This document shows positions 34,431 to 43,125 of a stretch of 64,000 nucleotides of DNA, in pieces. The stretch is from DASPKM01 sp035628135 (GTDB lineage: Bacteria; Bacteroidota; Bacteroidia; Chitinophagales; Chitinophagaceae). The DNA lies in the NCBI GenBank assembly GCA_035628135.1, contig DASPKM010000009.1, forward strand, positions 1 to 64,000, in the 5' to 3' direction. The translations under genes and the position numbers were made by a program. Numbering within the stretch: the stretch's first letter is position 1; each line of letters opens with the position of its first letter. Below the pieces are notes generated by a model. It was not told the origin of the DNA, searched no databases, and saw only the letters and a program-made list of their open reading frames with translations.

Positions 34431-35389
34431 TAACTCCAGTTCATCCAATAAATATCATCATTGCCATTTCCAGCCCCTTTTAACATGGTGGAAATAGCGT
34501 GGTAATTTTTATTTTGATCGAAGGGAGTCTTGTTCACCGGCCGGTTGGTGCTGAAGAAGAATATCTTCTTATCGGGACTTATATAAGGACAATAATCAAG
34601 ATGCTTGGAATTGATGCCAGGGCCCATGTTTTTAGCCGGCATCCAGTTGCCTGCCGCATCTTTTTTGCTGATGTATAAATCGCCGCGGCCCATATCGTCC
34701 GGACGAGCGTAAGCAGTAAATACAATGAACTGTTCATCGGGGTCTACAAAGGCGTTGAATTCAAAACCTTTTGAGTTGATCGCCTCAGGCAAGCTTACCG
34801 GCGCTGCAAATTTTCCATCCTGCCAGGCACACATTACAATGTCTTCCTTGCCCTTGCCCGCCTTGAATTCAGTAGTGAAATAAAGATTGCCGTTCCTGGC
34901 CACGGAAGGATAAAACTCGTTAGCGTTTGAGTTCACTTCAAACCCTGCGTGCACAGGCTCGCCCCAACCCGTTGAAGTTTTGTTTACATACCAGATATCG
35001 AAATCAACAATGGTATCATTAGCGCCTGCAGGGCGGTTAGACGAAAACCATATCCTTTGCCCATCGGGCGAAAAGCTTGCTTCCAGGTCATTATACCGTC
35101 CCGAAAATGAAGCTACTTCCGGCGCACTCCATCTTCCATTCTTCTTATACATCCGCACAATGGTGCTGATCATAAAATCCTTTTGCTGGATAGTATAAAA
35201 GGTCTCCTGGCCATCGGGCGACATGGTAAAGTCGCGGTTGTTCATACCATCGGATACCAATCCTTCCGCAAACAATGCAGGCTTATCCGCGGGCTTTTGC
35301 ACACCAGGATAACTCAGTTGCTGTGCTGTTGCTGTAAAATGAAAACAAGTAATCATCAGAACGAATAAAAAAAGGTTGCGCATATTCAT
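34427..35389 (-). CDS. PD40/TolB-like beta-propeller exported protein
   Basis: From the chosen start at 35389 (MNMRNLFLFVLMITCFHF) it has a signal peptide ending near AQ. WD40-like PD40 blades follow: MSPDGQETFYT, FSPDGQRIWFSSNRP, SVARNGNLYFTTEF, VDPDEQFIVFTAY and ISPDKKIFFFSTNRP. In TolB and in Por-type OmpA-like proteins these propellers bind partner proteins or carbohydrate. No OmpA domain is attached. Upstream lies the terminator of the S9 peptidase gene, which is why I do not accept the longer start at 35455. Function unknown beyond a binding role. Confidence 0.88.
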   Translation of the reverse strand: MNMRNLFLFVLMITCFHFTATAQQLSYPGVQKPADKPALFAEGLVSDGMNNRDFTMSPDGQETFYTIQQKDFMISTIVRMYKKNGRWSAPEVASFSGRYNDLEASFSPDGQRIWFSSNRPAGANDTIVDFDIWYVNKTSTGWGEPVHAGFEVNSNANEFYPSVARNGNLYFTTEFKAGKGKEDIVMCAWQDGKFAAPVSLPEAINSKGFEFNAFVDPDEQFIVFTAYARPDDMGRGDLYISKKDAAGNWMPAKNMGPGINSKHLDYCPYISPDKKIFFFSTNRPVNKTPFDQNKNYHAISTMLKGAGNGNDDIYWMNWSY

Positions 35390-35409
35390 TATTTTATTTC
35401 TGGCTGAAA

Positions 35410-35440
35410 ATAAAAAAAGGCCGGTGATGCCACCGACCTT
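35410..35440 (-). terminator. Rho-independent terminator of the S9 peptidase gene
   Basis: On the minus strand AAGGTCGGTG pairs with CACCGGCCTT around a GCAT loop (35417-35440, one G-U), followed by a run of T (35412-35418 read on the minus strand). It lies 49 bases after the S9 peptidase stop. Confidence 0.85.
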
Positions 35441-35488
35441 CCATAATATTGGCAATATCTGACATTCTAGTTCATCTTCACATCACAA

Positions 35489-38464
35489 TTAAAATCCTTT
35501 CTTCTCTTCCGCTGTCGTTCCCCAATCAATTCCTTTTAGTGTAGCAGGCACGCCGTCCCGGATCCATTTGGCAGCGGGTGCGCCCTTCAGGTAATGATCA
35601 AAGAACTGTGCAAGACGAATAGACAGGTCTTTCCTGTTTCTTCTTTCTACCAGGTTATGATCTTCTCCGTTGTATTGCAGCATCCACACCTGTTTGCCCA
35701 GGCGGCGCAACGCGGTGAACAGTTCAATGCCCTGGTACCAGGGAACGGCACCGTCTGCATCGTTGTGCATAATCAGCAAAGGCGTTTTTACTTTATCTGC
35801 CTTGAACAAAGGAGAGTTCTTGATGTACAGGTCTTGCTTTTGCCACAACGTTCCGCCAAGGCGGCTTTGAGACCGCTCGTACTGGAACTGGCGGTTAAGC
35901 CCTGTTCCCCAACGGATGCCGCCATAAGCGCTGGTCATGTTGGCAACGGGCGCTCCTGCTCCTGCGGCGGCAAAAATATTGGTGCGCGTAACAAGATAAG
36001 CAACCTGGTAACCACCCCAGCTTTGACCCTGGATGGCCATCTTGGTACTGTCTACCCATTTCATTTTCGAAAGGTATTTGGCAGCCGATACAATTGAATT
36101 GTACGCGCTTTCACCGGGCTCGCCGTTCTTGTAATAGATATTCGGGTCGAACACGATGTAGCCATTGCTCACGAAATAAGGAATGTTAATGGTAGAAGCG
36201 CTTGGCGAAGGTGTGCGGTAGTTGTAACGCGTGTCCGCATCCTTCTCATAGAAATAAAATATAACTGGATATTTCTTGGTGCTGTCGAAATTCTCGGGCT
36301 TGAACAACAACCCTTCACTCATTTTACCATCGAACATCTTCCATTTGTGCAGCTCAACGGTATACCAATTGTAGTCTTTTTGCTGAGGATTGATGCTGCT
36401 CAACACCCTGGCAGTGCCTACATTTTCAGCTACCTGCTCATCCAGTTTGCTGATGGTAACATTCGGGCTGGTAGAAGGGCTCATGGTGAGATAAGTGATC
36501 ACATCGCTGTTCTTCGACTTAACAATGCCGGTGAGCGCAAGCGGGAAAGTAACAGGTTTCTTGCCGGTAAAGGGCTGGCCCATCACGTGCATGTGCAGTC
36601 CGCTTTCCTTTGATTTGTTATCAAAAACATCCAGCAGTATTTGCTGTCCGTCGCGCACAAACCTTTCTTCCCTGTCCATGAAAATATATCGGTAGCTCAC
36701 CTGGTGCTTGCGCCCTACGCCCGCTGTCATGTTCATCGGAGTTTCTTTACCGTCGGGATCGCATCTCCAGATATCGTACTTGTCGTACAGGTAAACATAT
36801 CGATCGTCCTCGTGCCAGCGCATCAAACCATGCGGCGGCGGATCGTCCGGATGATCATCTTCTTCGTCCCAAACAGGTACTTTAATGGCCTTGCTGATAG
36901 AAGCGGTTGTACCGTTGGCCACGTTGTAGGTAAACCATTGCTTCTGCCTCCAATCGTACCATACAACATACTTACCCCTGGGCGATGCGGCAAAGGAGCC
37001 GCGGTTGCCTTTGGCTACCTGCCTGCGGCTTCCATCGGCAGTGGAAATGATATAGCTGTTCTGCAGAGCGAATCCCTGCCACTGCAATGCCACACGGCCG
37101 TTTTTATTGGACGTGCCGAGTACATAATCCGCATTGCCTTCATTTACCAGCACGATGTTTTCCGAGCTGTCATTGCCCAGTCGCACTACCTTGCTATCAC
37201 CCTTATGCATAACCGCAGTAAAGCCGCGGCGCAATTCCTGGTCAACCTGCCTTAGTTGCTGCGGTTGCAGGTAGTCGTCGTTATAATGCCAGATGTCGAG
37301 GCGGGCGGTTTCAAAGTCTACGAGGTTGGTATCCTTTACAGGACGGATGGGCGCCAACTGGAAAAATAATTTATTGCCATCCTTGCTGAACTGGATGTTC
37401 GCGAAATCATTTACCGTAAGGCCTCTTTCAACGCCTGCTGTATTGCGGTCAACGCGTAAACGGGCGCTGTCTGAGCCGGGTGTATAATACCAGAGCTTAT
37501 AAAATTTGCGCAGTGCCTTGGCAACGCTATCTCTTTCGGCAACAAAAGCAAGTTGCGTTCCTTCAGTATCGAACGAGAAACTTTTGGCATCATTGAACTT
37601 TCTCATCACGGTGTCCACCTTGTTGGCCGAAGGGCTCACCCATAATACCAATGCGTTGGTCAGCGAGTCGTTGTTCTTGCGCGTGGTCTTTACCACCAGC
37701 GCATTTCCTTTTTCGCTGAAAATATAATCGTTCACCAACTTGAATTTTTTCTCTTCACCGGTCAGCAGGTTGCGCAATACCAGCTCGGTACCTTCTTCTA
37801 CTGGATCTTCGGCGGGGCGGGCAGGCGGCTTGCGGTCTTCGCGCTTGGGCGGCTGCAGGGTGGCAATGCCTTTTGTTTTTGCATCGTTCACTTTAGCGCG
37901 CAGGCTGTCTACCACACGTGAAAGGCTGTCCACCATGCGGGTAAGATTGTTGATCTGCGTTACGGAATCCGGCTGTTGCCTGGGCTTGGGTGGTTCGGGC
38001 AATGCCTTATCCAGGTGATAGGCAACCCAGCCCGCGCCCTTCTCCGGCATTTTATATCCTTTTACGCGGCTGATCCTGGTAAGACTGTCCGTGGAAAGGT
38101 TTAAAATAAACAGGCTGTCCTTCGGCATATCGTCGGGACGCTTCTTTTTAATGCGTGCCTCGCGGGTATCTTTAAAGAAAGGGCGCACGCGGCACACCAC
38201 GAACTTGTTGTCGGTGGAGATGGTGGCGTTGTAACCCCGCGGGATCTCTTTCTTGTATGAGTTGTCGGTGGCCTGTACCACCAGTACGCCATCCCCTTCC
38301 TGGAGGTTGATGGTGTATACCACGTAGCGGCCGTCGTTGCTGATAACACGCTCGCCTATGCTTTGCCATCCGTCGTACACGGAGTGGTCCAGCGGCTTTT
38401 TTTGCGCCTGGGCCGCAAAGGCGATAAATAGTAAGAGAAGCAGTGAGCCTTTGTATAATCGCAT
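35489..38464 (-). CDS. S9 family prolyl-oligopeptidase-type peptidase, exported
   Basis: A 991-residue serine peptidase with a signal peptide (MRLYKGSLLLLLFIAFAAQA). The N-terminal part is a beta-propeller, with a short Pro-rich and coiled-coil-like insertion (about 160-205: KPRQQPDSVTQINNLTRM, then SLSRVVDSLRAKVND). The C-terminal hydrolase domain has the nucleophile in GQSWGGYQVAYLV (about 817-829), the acid in MHNDADGAVPWYQG and the histidine in NGEDHNLV. It would act on peptides in the periplasm or at the surface. It is monocistronic, with a terminator downstream and a 16-base palindrome 8 bases upstream of the start. Confidence 0.94.
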   Translation of the reverse strand: MRLYKGSLLLLLFIAFAAQAQKKPLDHSVYDGWQSIGERVISNDGRYVVYTINLQEGDGVLVVQATDNSYKKEIPRGYNATISTDNKFVVCRVRPFFKDTREARIKKKRPDDMPKDSLFILNLSTDSLTRISRVKGYKMPEKGAGWVAYHLDKALPEPPKPRQQPDSVTQINNLTRMVDSLSRVVDSLRAKVNDAKTKGIATLQPPKREDRKPPARPAEDPVEEGTELVLRNLLTGEEKKFKLVNDYIFSEKGNALVVKTTRKNNDSLTNALVLWVSPSANKVDTVMRKFNDAKSFSFDTEGTQLAFVAERDSVAKALRKFYKLWYYTPGSDSARLRVDRNTAGVERGLTVNDFANIQFSKDGNKLFFQLAPIRPVKDTNLVDFETARLDIWHYNDDYLQPQQLRQVDQELRRGFTAVMHKGDSKVVRLGNDSSENIVLVNEGNADYVLGTSNKNGRVALQWQGFALQNSYIISTADGSRRQVAKGNRGSFAASPRGKYVVWYDWRQKQWFTYNVANGTTASISKAIKVPVWDEEDDHPDDPPPHGLMRWHEDDRYVYLYDKYDIWRCDPDGKETPMNMTAGVGRKHQVSYRYIFMDREERFVRDGQQILLDVFDNKSKESGLHMHVMGQPFTGKKPVTFPLALTGIVKSKNSDVITYLTMSPSTSPNVTISKLDEQVAENVGTARVLSSINPQQKDYNWYTVELHKWKMFDGKMSEGLLFKPENFDSTKKYPVIFYFYEKDADTRYNYRTPSPSASTINIPYFVSNGYIVFDPNIYYKNGEPGESAYNSIVSAAKYLSKMKWVDSTKMAIQGQSWGGYQVAYLVTRTNIFAAAGAGAPVANMTSAYGGIRWGTGLNRQFQYERSQSRLGGTLWQKQDLYIKNSPLFKADKVKTPLLIMHNDADGAVPWYQGIELFTALRRLGKQVWMLQYNGEDHNLVERRNRKDLSIRLAQFFDHYLKGAPAAKWIRDGVPATLKGIDWGTTAEEKKGF

Positions 38465-38472
38465 GGGGAAAG

Positions 38473-38488
38473 TTTTAGTCGACTAAAA
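38473..38488. promoter_or_regulatory. 16-base perfect palindrome upstream of the S9 peptidase
   Basis: TTTTAGTCGACTAAAA is its own reverse complement, at 8 bases from the ATG at 38464. It overlaps the -7-like TAATTTTA on the minus strand. It could be an operator or a leader stem. Confidence 0.55.
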
Positions 38489-38534
38489 TTAGGGGAAACA
38501 CCTCTAGAATGGCCGCAATTTACATAAGTGGTGG

Positions 38535-38677
38535 ATAAGTCATCAGGGCCACTTGGTTAATAGCTTATTAATCGCTTACCGTTTAAAATGTACAATTTAC
38601 TTCACGGCCTGGTGTGGCAATTAGCGACCTGACTGCCTATTGACTAATTTGACCTAATGACCCAATAACTAATTGAC
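38535..38677. repeat. Octamer-based repeat (family B, degenerate copy 3)
   Basis: The left part has AAGTCATC and GTTAATAG-like units (38535-38570). The right part has GACCTAAT, GACCCAAT and TTGACC units (38626-38677). It is less regular than the other copies. The right part covers the last two codons and TAG stop (38669-38671) of the DMT transporter gene. Confidence 0.65.
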
Positions 38678-39544
38678 CTTTCTCGCCCGGTAAACTCTTA
38701 CGGTTTGCAATACCACCGACAATAGAATAAGCCCCAGCCCTATGTAAAAAGAAGTGCCCAGGTATTTGTTTTCTTTATACACGATAAAGGCCAGCAGAAT
38801 GCCGTACACGGGTTCCAGGTTATAGCTGAGGTTAACCGTAAAGGCGGAGATCTTTTTCAATGCATTTACCGATAGCTGAAATGCCAATACCGTACAAAAC
38901 CAGCTAAGCGCCAGCAGCCATAAAAAATCTGGAAGGGTTGGCCAGAAATGGCCTGCCGGGAACAACCAGATATACAATGGCATTAATAAACTTAAGGTGA
39001 TAAATCCCCCCGTGAGCTCATACAAGGTGATGGTTTCGGAGCGGTGCCTTTCTACAAATTTGCGGTTATATATTGGGAACAGGCTGCCTAATAGCGCTGA
39101 TAAAATTCCGAGGATGATCCCTGTTTTATACTCAGGGTCAAAATGAAAAATGATATAAATGCCCGCCATCACCATCAACCCTAATAATGTTTCCTGCACG
39201 GAAAAACGCGTGCGCAATATTAAAGGTTCCAGCAACGCTGTAAAGAATCCGGTAGCCGAAAAACATACCAGGGCCACAGACACATTCGCGTATTTGATGC
39301 TGCCATAAAAAGTTACCCAATGTATCGCGGCGATAAATCCAACTCCAAACAACTTCAATAACTCCCTGCCGGCTATACGTTCTATCTTACGTGAAAAATA
39401 AAACAACACCCATAGTGTAACGGCTGTTATCATCAGGCGGTACCATACCAGCAAGCCTTCGTTCAGTGTAATAAGCTTACCCAGTATACCGGTGAAACCT
39501 GCCAGCAATACAGCGGCATGCAATTGAAAAAAAGCTTTTTTCAT
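38669..39544 (-). CDS. DMT-superfamily transporter (EamA type)
   Basis: The 291-residue protein has ten predicted membrane segments in two EamA repeats (about 5-140 and 150-285), e.g. LHAAVLLAGFTGILGKL and LAFQLSVNALKKISAFTVNLSYNLEPVYGI. Family members export amino acids, nucleosides or metabolites in exchange for a proton. Substrate is not visible. It is 36 bases from the glycosyltransferase gene upstream, probably co-transcribed, and its last codons lie in a family B repeat. Confidence 0.92.
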   Translation of the reverse strand: MKKAFFQLHAAVLLAGFTGILGKLITLNEGLLVWYRLMITAVTLWVLFYFSRKIERIAGRELLKLFGVGFIAAIHWVTFYGSIKYANVSVALVCFSATGFFTALLEPLILRTRFSVQETLLGLMVMAGIYIIFHFDPEYKTGIILGILSALLGSLFPIYNRKFVERHRSETITLYELTGGFITLSLLMPLYIWLFPAGHFWPTLPDFLWLLALSWFCTVLAFQLSVNALKKISAFTVNLSYNLEPVYGILLAFIVYKENKYLGTSFYIGLGLILLSVVLQTVRVYRARKVN

Positions 39545-39580
39545 GCTGGCGCAAAGATGCGGGAGAATCGGGTGAATTCC

Positions 39581-40390
39581 TTACTTGGTTTTTATGAACA
39601 TCTCAGCCTGGTGCGGCCGGTTGAAGGTGGCATTGGTATTGGAAACAGGAAGATTTTTTACGCGGTTGCGGTAATCCTTGAACAGGCTATGCCAACGCAA
39701 ATTGAGCACGCCTAATATGCCTTCTTTTACAATGCCCTTGTTCATTTTGGAGCTGCCGTATTTTCTATCGGCAAAAATGATGGGTATTTCCCTGATCTTG
39801 AAGCCAAGCTTCCACGCGGCGAATTTCATTTCTATCTGGAATGCATATCCCACAAACCTGATCTGGTCGAGGTTGATTGCCTCCAGCACTTCTTTTTTAT
39901 AACACACAAAACCTGCAGTCGGATCTTTCACGGGCATCCAGGTGATCATGCGTGTGTACAATGAGCCGCCCTTGGATAACAGTATCCTGTCCCACGGCCA
40001 GTTTACATTGCCGCCGCCCTTTACATAACGCGAGCCCACGGCCATATCCGCTCCTCCGAACTTGCAAGCTTCGTACAGGCGTTCGAGGTCTTGCGGGTTG
40101 TGCGAAAAATCTGCATCCATCTCGAAAATGAAGCGGTACCCTTTGTCAACGGCCCATTTAAATCCGTGAATGTAAGCGGTGCCAAGACCGAGCTTTCCTC
40201 TTCTTTCTTCTAAAAATAATCTGCCGGAATAAGCGGGTTGTAACTGCTGCACAATGCGCGCAGTGCCGTCAGGAGAACCATCGTCTATAACCAATACATG
40301 AAAACCCTGGCGAAGCGCAAAGATCGTTTCCAGGATATTGGCTATATTTTCCTGCTCATTATAAGTTGGTATGATGACGAGCTTTTCCAA
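39581..40390 (-). CDS. Polyprenol-phosphate mannose/glucose synthase (GT2, DPM1-like)
   Basis: A GT-A-fold glycosyltransferase of 269 residues. It starts LVIIPTYNEQENI, with the DxD-like VIDDGSPDGTA (about 34-44), the FEMDADFSHNP segment (about 90-100) and the ADRKYGSSKM motif (about 207-216) typical of dolichol-phosphate mannose synthases. It uses GDP-mannose or a similar sugar nucleotide to charge a polyprenyl phosphate for export glycosylation. The start is TTG (caa at 40388-40390); an in-frame stop five codons upstream leaves no ATG. It is followed by the DMT gene. Sugar specificity is not assignable. Confidence 0.93.
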   Translation of the reverse strand: MEKLVIIPTYNEQENIANILETIFALRQGFHVLVIDDGSPDGTARIVQQLQPAYSGRLFLEERRGKLGLGTAYIHGFKWAVDKGYRFIFEMDADFSHNPQDLERLYEACKFGGADMAVGSRYVKGGGNVNWPWDRILLSKGGSLYTRMITWMPVKDPTAGFVCYKKEVLEAINLDQIRFVGYAFQIEMKFAAWKLGFKIREIPIIFADRKYGSSKMNKGIVKEGILGVLNLRWHSLFKDYRNRVKNLPVSNTNATFNRPHQAEMFIKTK

Positions 40391-40461
40391 TCGACTGTTA
40401 AACTACGAAATTACACGTTTTCCGGGAGGGGTTTTTTTGCACGCTTTGTTAAGACATCGTT

Positions 40462-41232
40462 TTAGCCCTTCTTTAACAGCGTACGGTTGAAAATCTCCGT
40501 GAGTTTTTGCTTGGTATGCAATGGGAATTCCCCTTTCATCATCCAGTCATAATACTGAGGCTCGGCCTTCAGGATTTCCGCTACGGGTTTTCCCTTATGT
40601 TTCCCAAAATTAAAGACTTCAACTCCCTTTTCCATCACGAACCTGCGGGCCAGGTCAATTACCTGGTCCTCGCCCAAAAATCCGAGTATGGTGTCAACAG
40701 ATTCGCCGAGTTGCGGGTAGCGATCCAATTGCGCTTCCAATACTTCGCAGGTGGCCACGGCATCTGCTTCGGCGGTATGCGCGCCGTCGAGGGTTTTATC
40801 GCAATAGAATTTATAGGCGGCGGCCAAAGTGCGCTGCTCCATCTGGTGAAAGATCTTTTGTACGTCCAGCAATTTCCTGGTCGTAATATCGAACTCGAGT
40901 CCCGCTCTCAGGAACTCTTCTACCAGCATGGGCACGTCAAACCTGTTCGAATTATAACCGCACAGGTCGCATGGGTCGATGAATTGTTTTATTTCATTAG
41001 CTACCTGCTTAAACACGGGTGCATCTTTTACCATTTCATCGGTATAACCGTGCACGTCGGTGGCCCCGGTTGGTATGGGTACGCCGGGATTGATCAGCTT
41101 ACGCTTGGTCTGGCGGGTACCATCGATGTTCATCCTGATGATTGCGATCTCGATAATATGGTCGCACGCTAAATTGGTACCGGTAGTTTCAAGGTCGATG
41201 AATGCAAGTGGCCGTTTTAATCGCAAAGGCAT
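40462..41232 (-). CDS. DnaQ-like 3'-5' exonuclease with C-terminal DUF3820-like tail
   Basis: A 256-residue protein. The exonuclease domain has Exo I FIDLETTGTNL (about 11-21), Exo II near GYNSNRFDVPMLVEEF (about 92-107) and Exo III HTAEADAVATCEV (about 150-162). The C-terminal part has VFNFGKHKGKPVAEILK and EPQYYDWMMKGEFP (about 205-240), the segment found after exonuclease domains in Bacteroidota and in RNase T/ExoX-like proteins. It may proofread or trim DNA 3' ends, possibly with DNA polymerase III. Its ATG is clear. It lies upstream of the glycosyltransferase and 9 bases after mpl on the same strand. Confidence 0.92.
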   Translation of the reverse strand: MPLRLKRPLAFIDLETTGTNLACDHIIEIAIIRMNIDGTRQTKRKLINPGVPIPTGATDVHGYTDEMVKDAPVFKQVANEIKQFIDPCDLCGYNSNRFDVPMLVEEFLRAGLEFDITTRKLLDVQKIFHQMEQRTLAAAYKFYCDKTLDGAHTAEADAVATCEVLEAQLDRYPQLGESVDTILGFLGEDQVIDLARRFVMEKGVEVFNFGKHKGKPVAEILKAEPQYYDWMMKGEFPLHTKQKLTEIFNRTLLKKG

Positions 41233-41241
41233 TTCCGTGCT

Positions 41242-42603
41242 TTAATTATTTTGGGTGATGGTGTGTGCAAATGTAGTAACATCTAATCCATCATAATTAC
41301 CCGAACTCATCAAAAGTAAATTGGCCTGGTCATACTGCCGCGATTGCAGCCATTGCTCAAGATCTTCCCTTTGATTGAATACTTCCAGGTCCTGCTTTCC
41401 AAATCCTTCCCGCACTTTTTCCGGTGGCAGGTGAGGCATGCGCTTTAATTCCAGCGCGTGTTTGGAATAAAATACCACGGCCTCGTCGGCCTGGTCCATG
41501 GCTCCGGCATATTCCTGCATAAACTGTTCGTTCAGGCTGCTGTACGTATGCAACTCTAATACAGCCAGCAACCGGCGGTCGGGGAACTGCTGTTTTACAG
41601 CTTGCATGGTAGCCTTTACCTTGGAAGGGGCGTGTGCAAAATCGCGGTAAACCTGCACATTCGCGCCGGAGGCCAGCAGTTCCAGCCGTTTTGCCGCGCC
41701 GGTAAAGGATGATATTGCCGATAAAAAAGCAGCCGCGTCAATGCCCAGTTCCTTGCAGGCCAGGTAGGCCGCCTGCACGTTTTGGAGATTGTGATTGCCA
41801 AATACTTTCAGCGGGCCGGGAATATCTCCCAGCGTAATGATGGTTTCACCATTCCTGATGGTATGGTCCGGCAGTGCATAAGGCACCTTGCGTACGTGAG
41901 ACGGGTGTTCGTTTACCAGCTTTTGCAATACCGGATCCGCGGCATTGTAGATCAATACCCCGCCCGCTTCGATCTTATCGAGAAATATCCTGAACTGTTC
42001 GAGATATATATCAAAAGTTGGAAATACGTTGATGTGGTCCCAGGCAATGCCGGTGATGATGGCCACGTGGGGAAAAAGAAAATGGAACTTGGGGCGCTTT
42101 TCCAATACGCTGGCGGGATATTCATCGCCCTCGCAGATGATGACGGGCGCATCGGTAATGTTCACGGACTGGTTGAAGCCCTGCAGCCTTGCGCCCACCA
42201 GGTAATCGAAAGCTGCGCCGGCGTGCTTGAGCACGTGCATGATCATGGAAGTAGTGGTGGTTTTGCCATGGCTGCCTCCCACCACCACCCGTTTTTTATC
42301 CTTGCTTTCCTGGTAAATGTATTCGGGGAAAGAATAAACAGGGATGTTCAGTTCTTTTGCCTTTACCAGTTCGGGGTTGTCTGCCTTGGCGTGCATGCCC
42401 AGGATAATGGCGTCGAGCTTAGGATGAATCTTTTCAGGGAACCAGCCTTCGGTGGGCGGCAGTATGCCCTCCGATTGCAGGTTGCCGCGGGCCGGCTCGA
42501 ATATTTCGTCGTCGCTGCCTGTAACTTCGTAACCCTTCCGGTTCAGGGCAAGGGCCAGTTGGTGCATCACGCTTCCCCCGATGGCAATAAAATGGACCCG
42601 CAT
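41242..42603 (-). CDS. mpl: UDP-MurNAc:L-Ala-gamma-D-Glu-mDAP ligase (murein peptide recycling)
   Basis: A Mur-ligase of 453 residues from the ATG at 42603 (MRVHFIAIGGSVMHQLALAL). It has the N-terminal Rossmann-like start, the ATP loop VVGGSHGKTTTTSMIMHVLKHA (about 106-127), the central EGDEYPASVLEKRPKF (about 158-173) and the C-terminal DFAHAPSKVKATMQAV (about 322-337). Mpl joins tripeptide recovered from peptidoglycan turnover to UDP-MurNAc. The absence of MurC-type features and the presence of the MHQLA start favour Mpl over MurC. The TTG nine codons upstream is less likely. It is divergent from the small lipoprotein gene across a family B repeat. Confidence 0.92.
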   Translation of the reverse strand: MRVHFIAIGGSVMHQLALALNRKGYEVTGSDDEIFEPARGNLQSEGILPPTEGWFPEKIHPKLDAIILGMHAKADNPELVKAKELNIPVYSFPEYIYQESKDKKRVVVGGSHGKTTTTSMIMHVLKHAGAAFDYLVGARLQGFNQSVNITDAPVIICEGDEYPASVLEKRPKFHFLFPHVAIITGIAWDHINVFPTFDIYLEQFRIFLDKIEAGGVLIYNAADPVLQKLVNEHPSHVRKVPYALPDHTIRNGETIITLGDIPGPLKVFGNHNLQNVQAAYLACKELGIDAAAFLSAISSFTGAAKRLELLASGANVQVYRDFAHAPSKVKATMQAVKQQFPDRRLLAVLELHTYSSLNEQFMQEYAGAMDQADEAVVFYSKHALELKRMPHLPPEKVREGFGKQDLEVFNQREDLEQWLQSRQYDQANLLLMSSGNYDGLDVTTFAHTITQNN

Positions 42604-42634
42604 GCAAAATATTTGCGCTAAACTACACAAAATA

Positions 42635-42739
42635 AAGTCATTAAGTCATTGAGCCACCAGGTCATTTGGTCATTTGGCCAATGGGATAATTTGTTCTTAA
42701 TGACTTGATGACTCAATGACCTAATGACCCAATGACCTG
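42635..42739. repeat. Octamer-based inverted repeat (family B, copy 4, most regular)
   Basis: The left arm reads as successive 8-base units (AGTCATTA, AGTCATTG, AGCCACCA, GGTCATTT twice, GGCCAATG). The right arm reads as ATGACTTG, ATGACTCA, ATGACCTA, ATGACCCA, ATGACCTG. Together they form a long imperfect hairpin in the 300-base divergent gap between mpl and the small lipoprotein gene. Confidence 0.85.
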
Positions 42740-42902
42740 TCTCCCGCCGCTTGCGTATCCCGAAAATTCTTGCTTACTTTGCAGTCAACCCTCCCAAACA
42801 ATCCTTTGAACATATCAAGGTCCGTTTTCCGTTGAATCACCTGGTGATCGATTTAACCCTTTGTTTTACCAGGTTTATTATTATCATTTAAATACCACAA
42901 AA

Positions 42903-43025
42903 ATGAAAAGGACACTTATCGTGCTGACATTAGTGCTTGCAGTAGCAGCTACCGTTACCTCCTGTGCTGCACAAAAGGGCGGATGCAAATCGTCACAGGG
43001 CTATGTAGGGTACGGCAACCGTTAA
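42903..43025 (+). CDS. 40-residue lipoprotein
   Basis: A small frame: MKRTLIVLTLVLAVAA, a lipobox with Cys21 (VTSC), then AAQKGGCKSSQGYVGYGNR and a stop. The ATG is followed 44 bases after the stop by a strong terminator, so it is a real single-gene transcript. The mature peptide would have about 20 residues, anchored to a membrane by lipid. The Gly/Tyr-rich GYVGYGNR tail is unusual. It lies in the divergent region beside mpl. I recognise no function. It could be missed by automatic gene callers because of size. Confidence 0.75.
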   Translation: MKRTLIVLTLVLAVAATVTSCAAQKGGCKSSQGYVGYGNR

Positions 43026-43068
43026 ACACCTGGCAGCATTCCTGCCACAACCGTAAGGCATAAAATTG

Positions 43069-43096
43069 AAGGTTACCATTTCTGGTAACCTTTTTG
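43069..43096 (+). terminator. Rho-independent terminator of the 40-residue lipoprotein gene
   Basis: Perfect arms AAGGTTACC (43069-43077) and GGTAACCTT (43084-43092) with a 6-base loop, followed by a T-tract. Confidence 0.88.
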
Positions 43097-43125
43097 TTTA
43101 GGTAAATTTGGTAAAACCCGGTACT

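Noticed and set aside
35390..35455. Longer start of the PD40 protein
   Set aside because: It would run through the terminator of the S9 gene and put residues before the signal peptide.
41782..42621. A 279-codon plus-strand frame
   Set aside because: It is antisense to mpl.
42635..42739. CRISPR array
   Set aside because: Units are 8 bases, degenerate, without unique spacers, and inverted around a centre.
43108..43125. Upstream TTG start of ytxJ
   Set aside because: It adds six residues not typical of the family; the ATG at 43126 is better.
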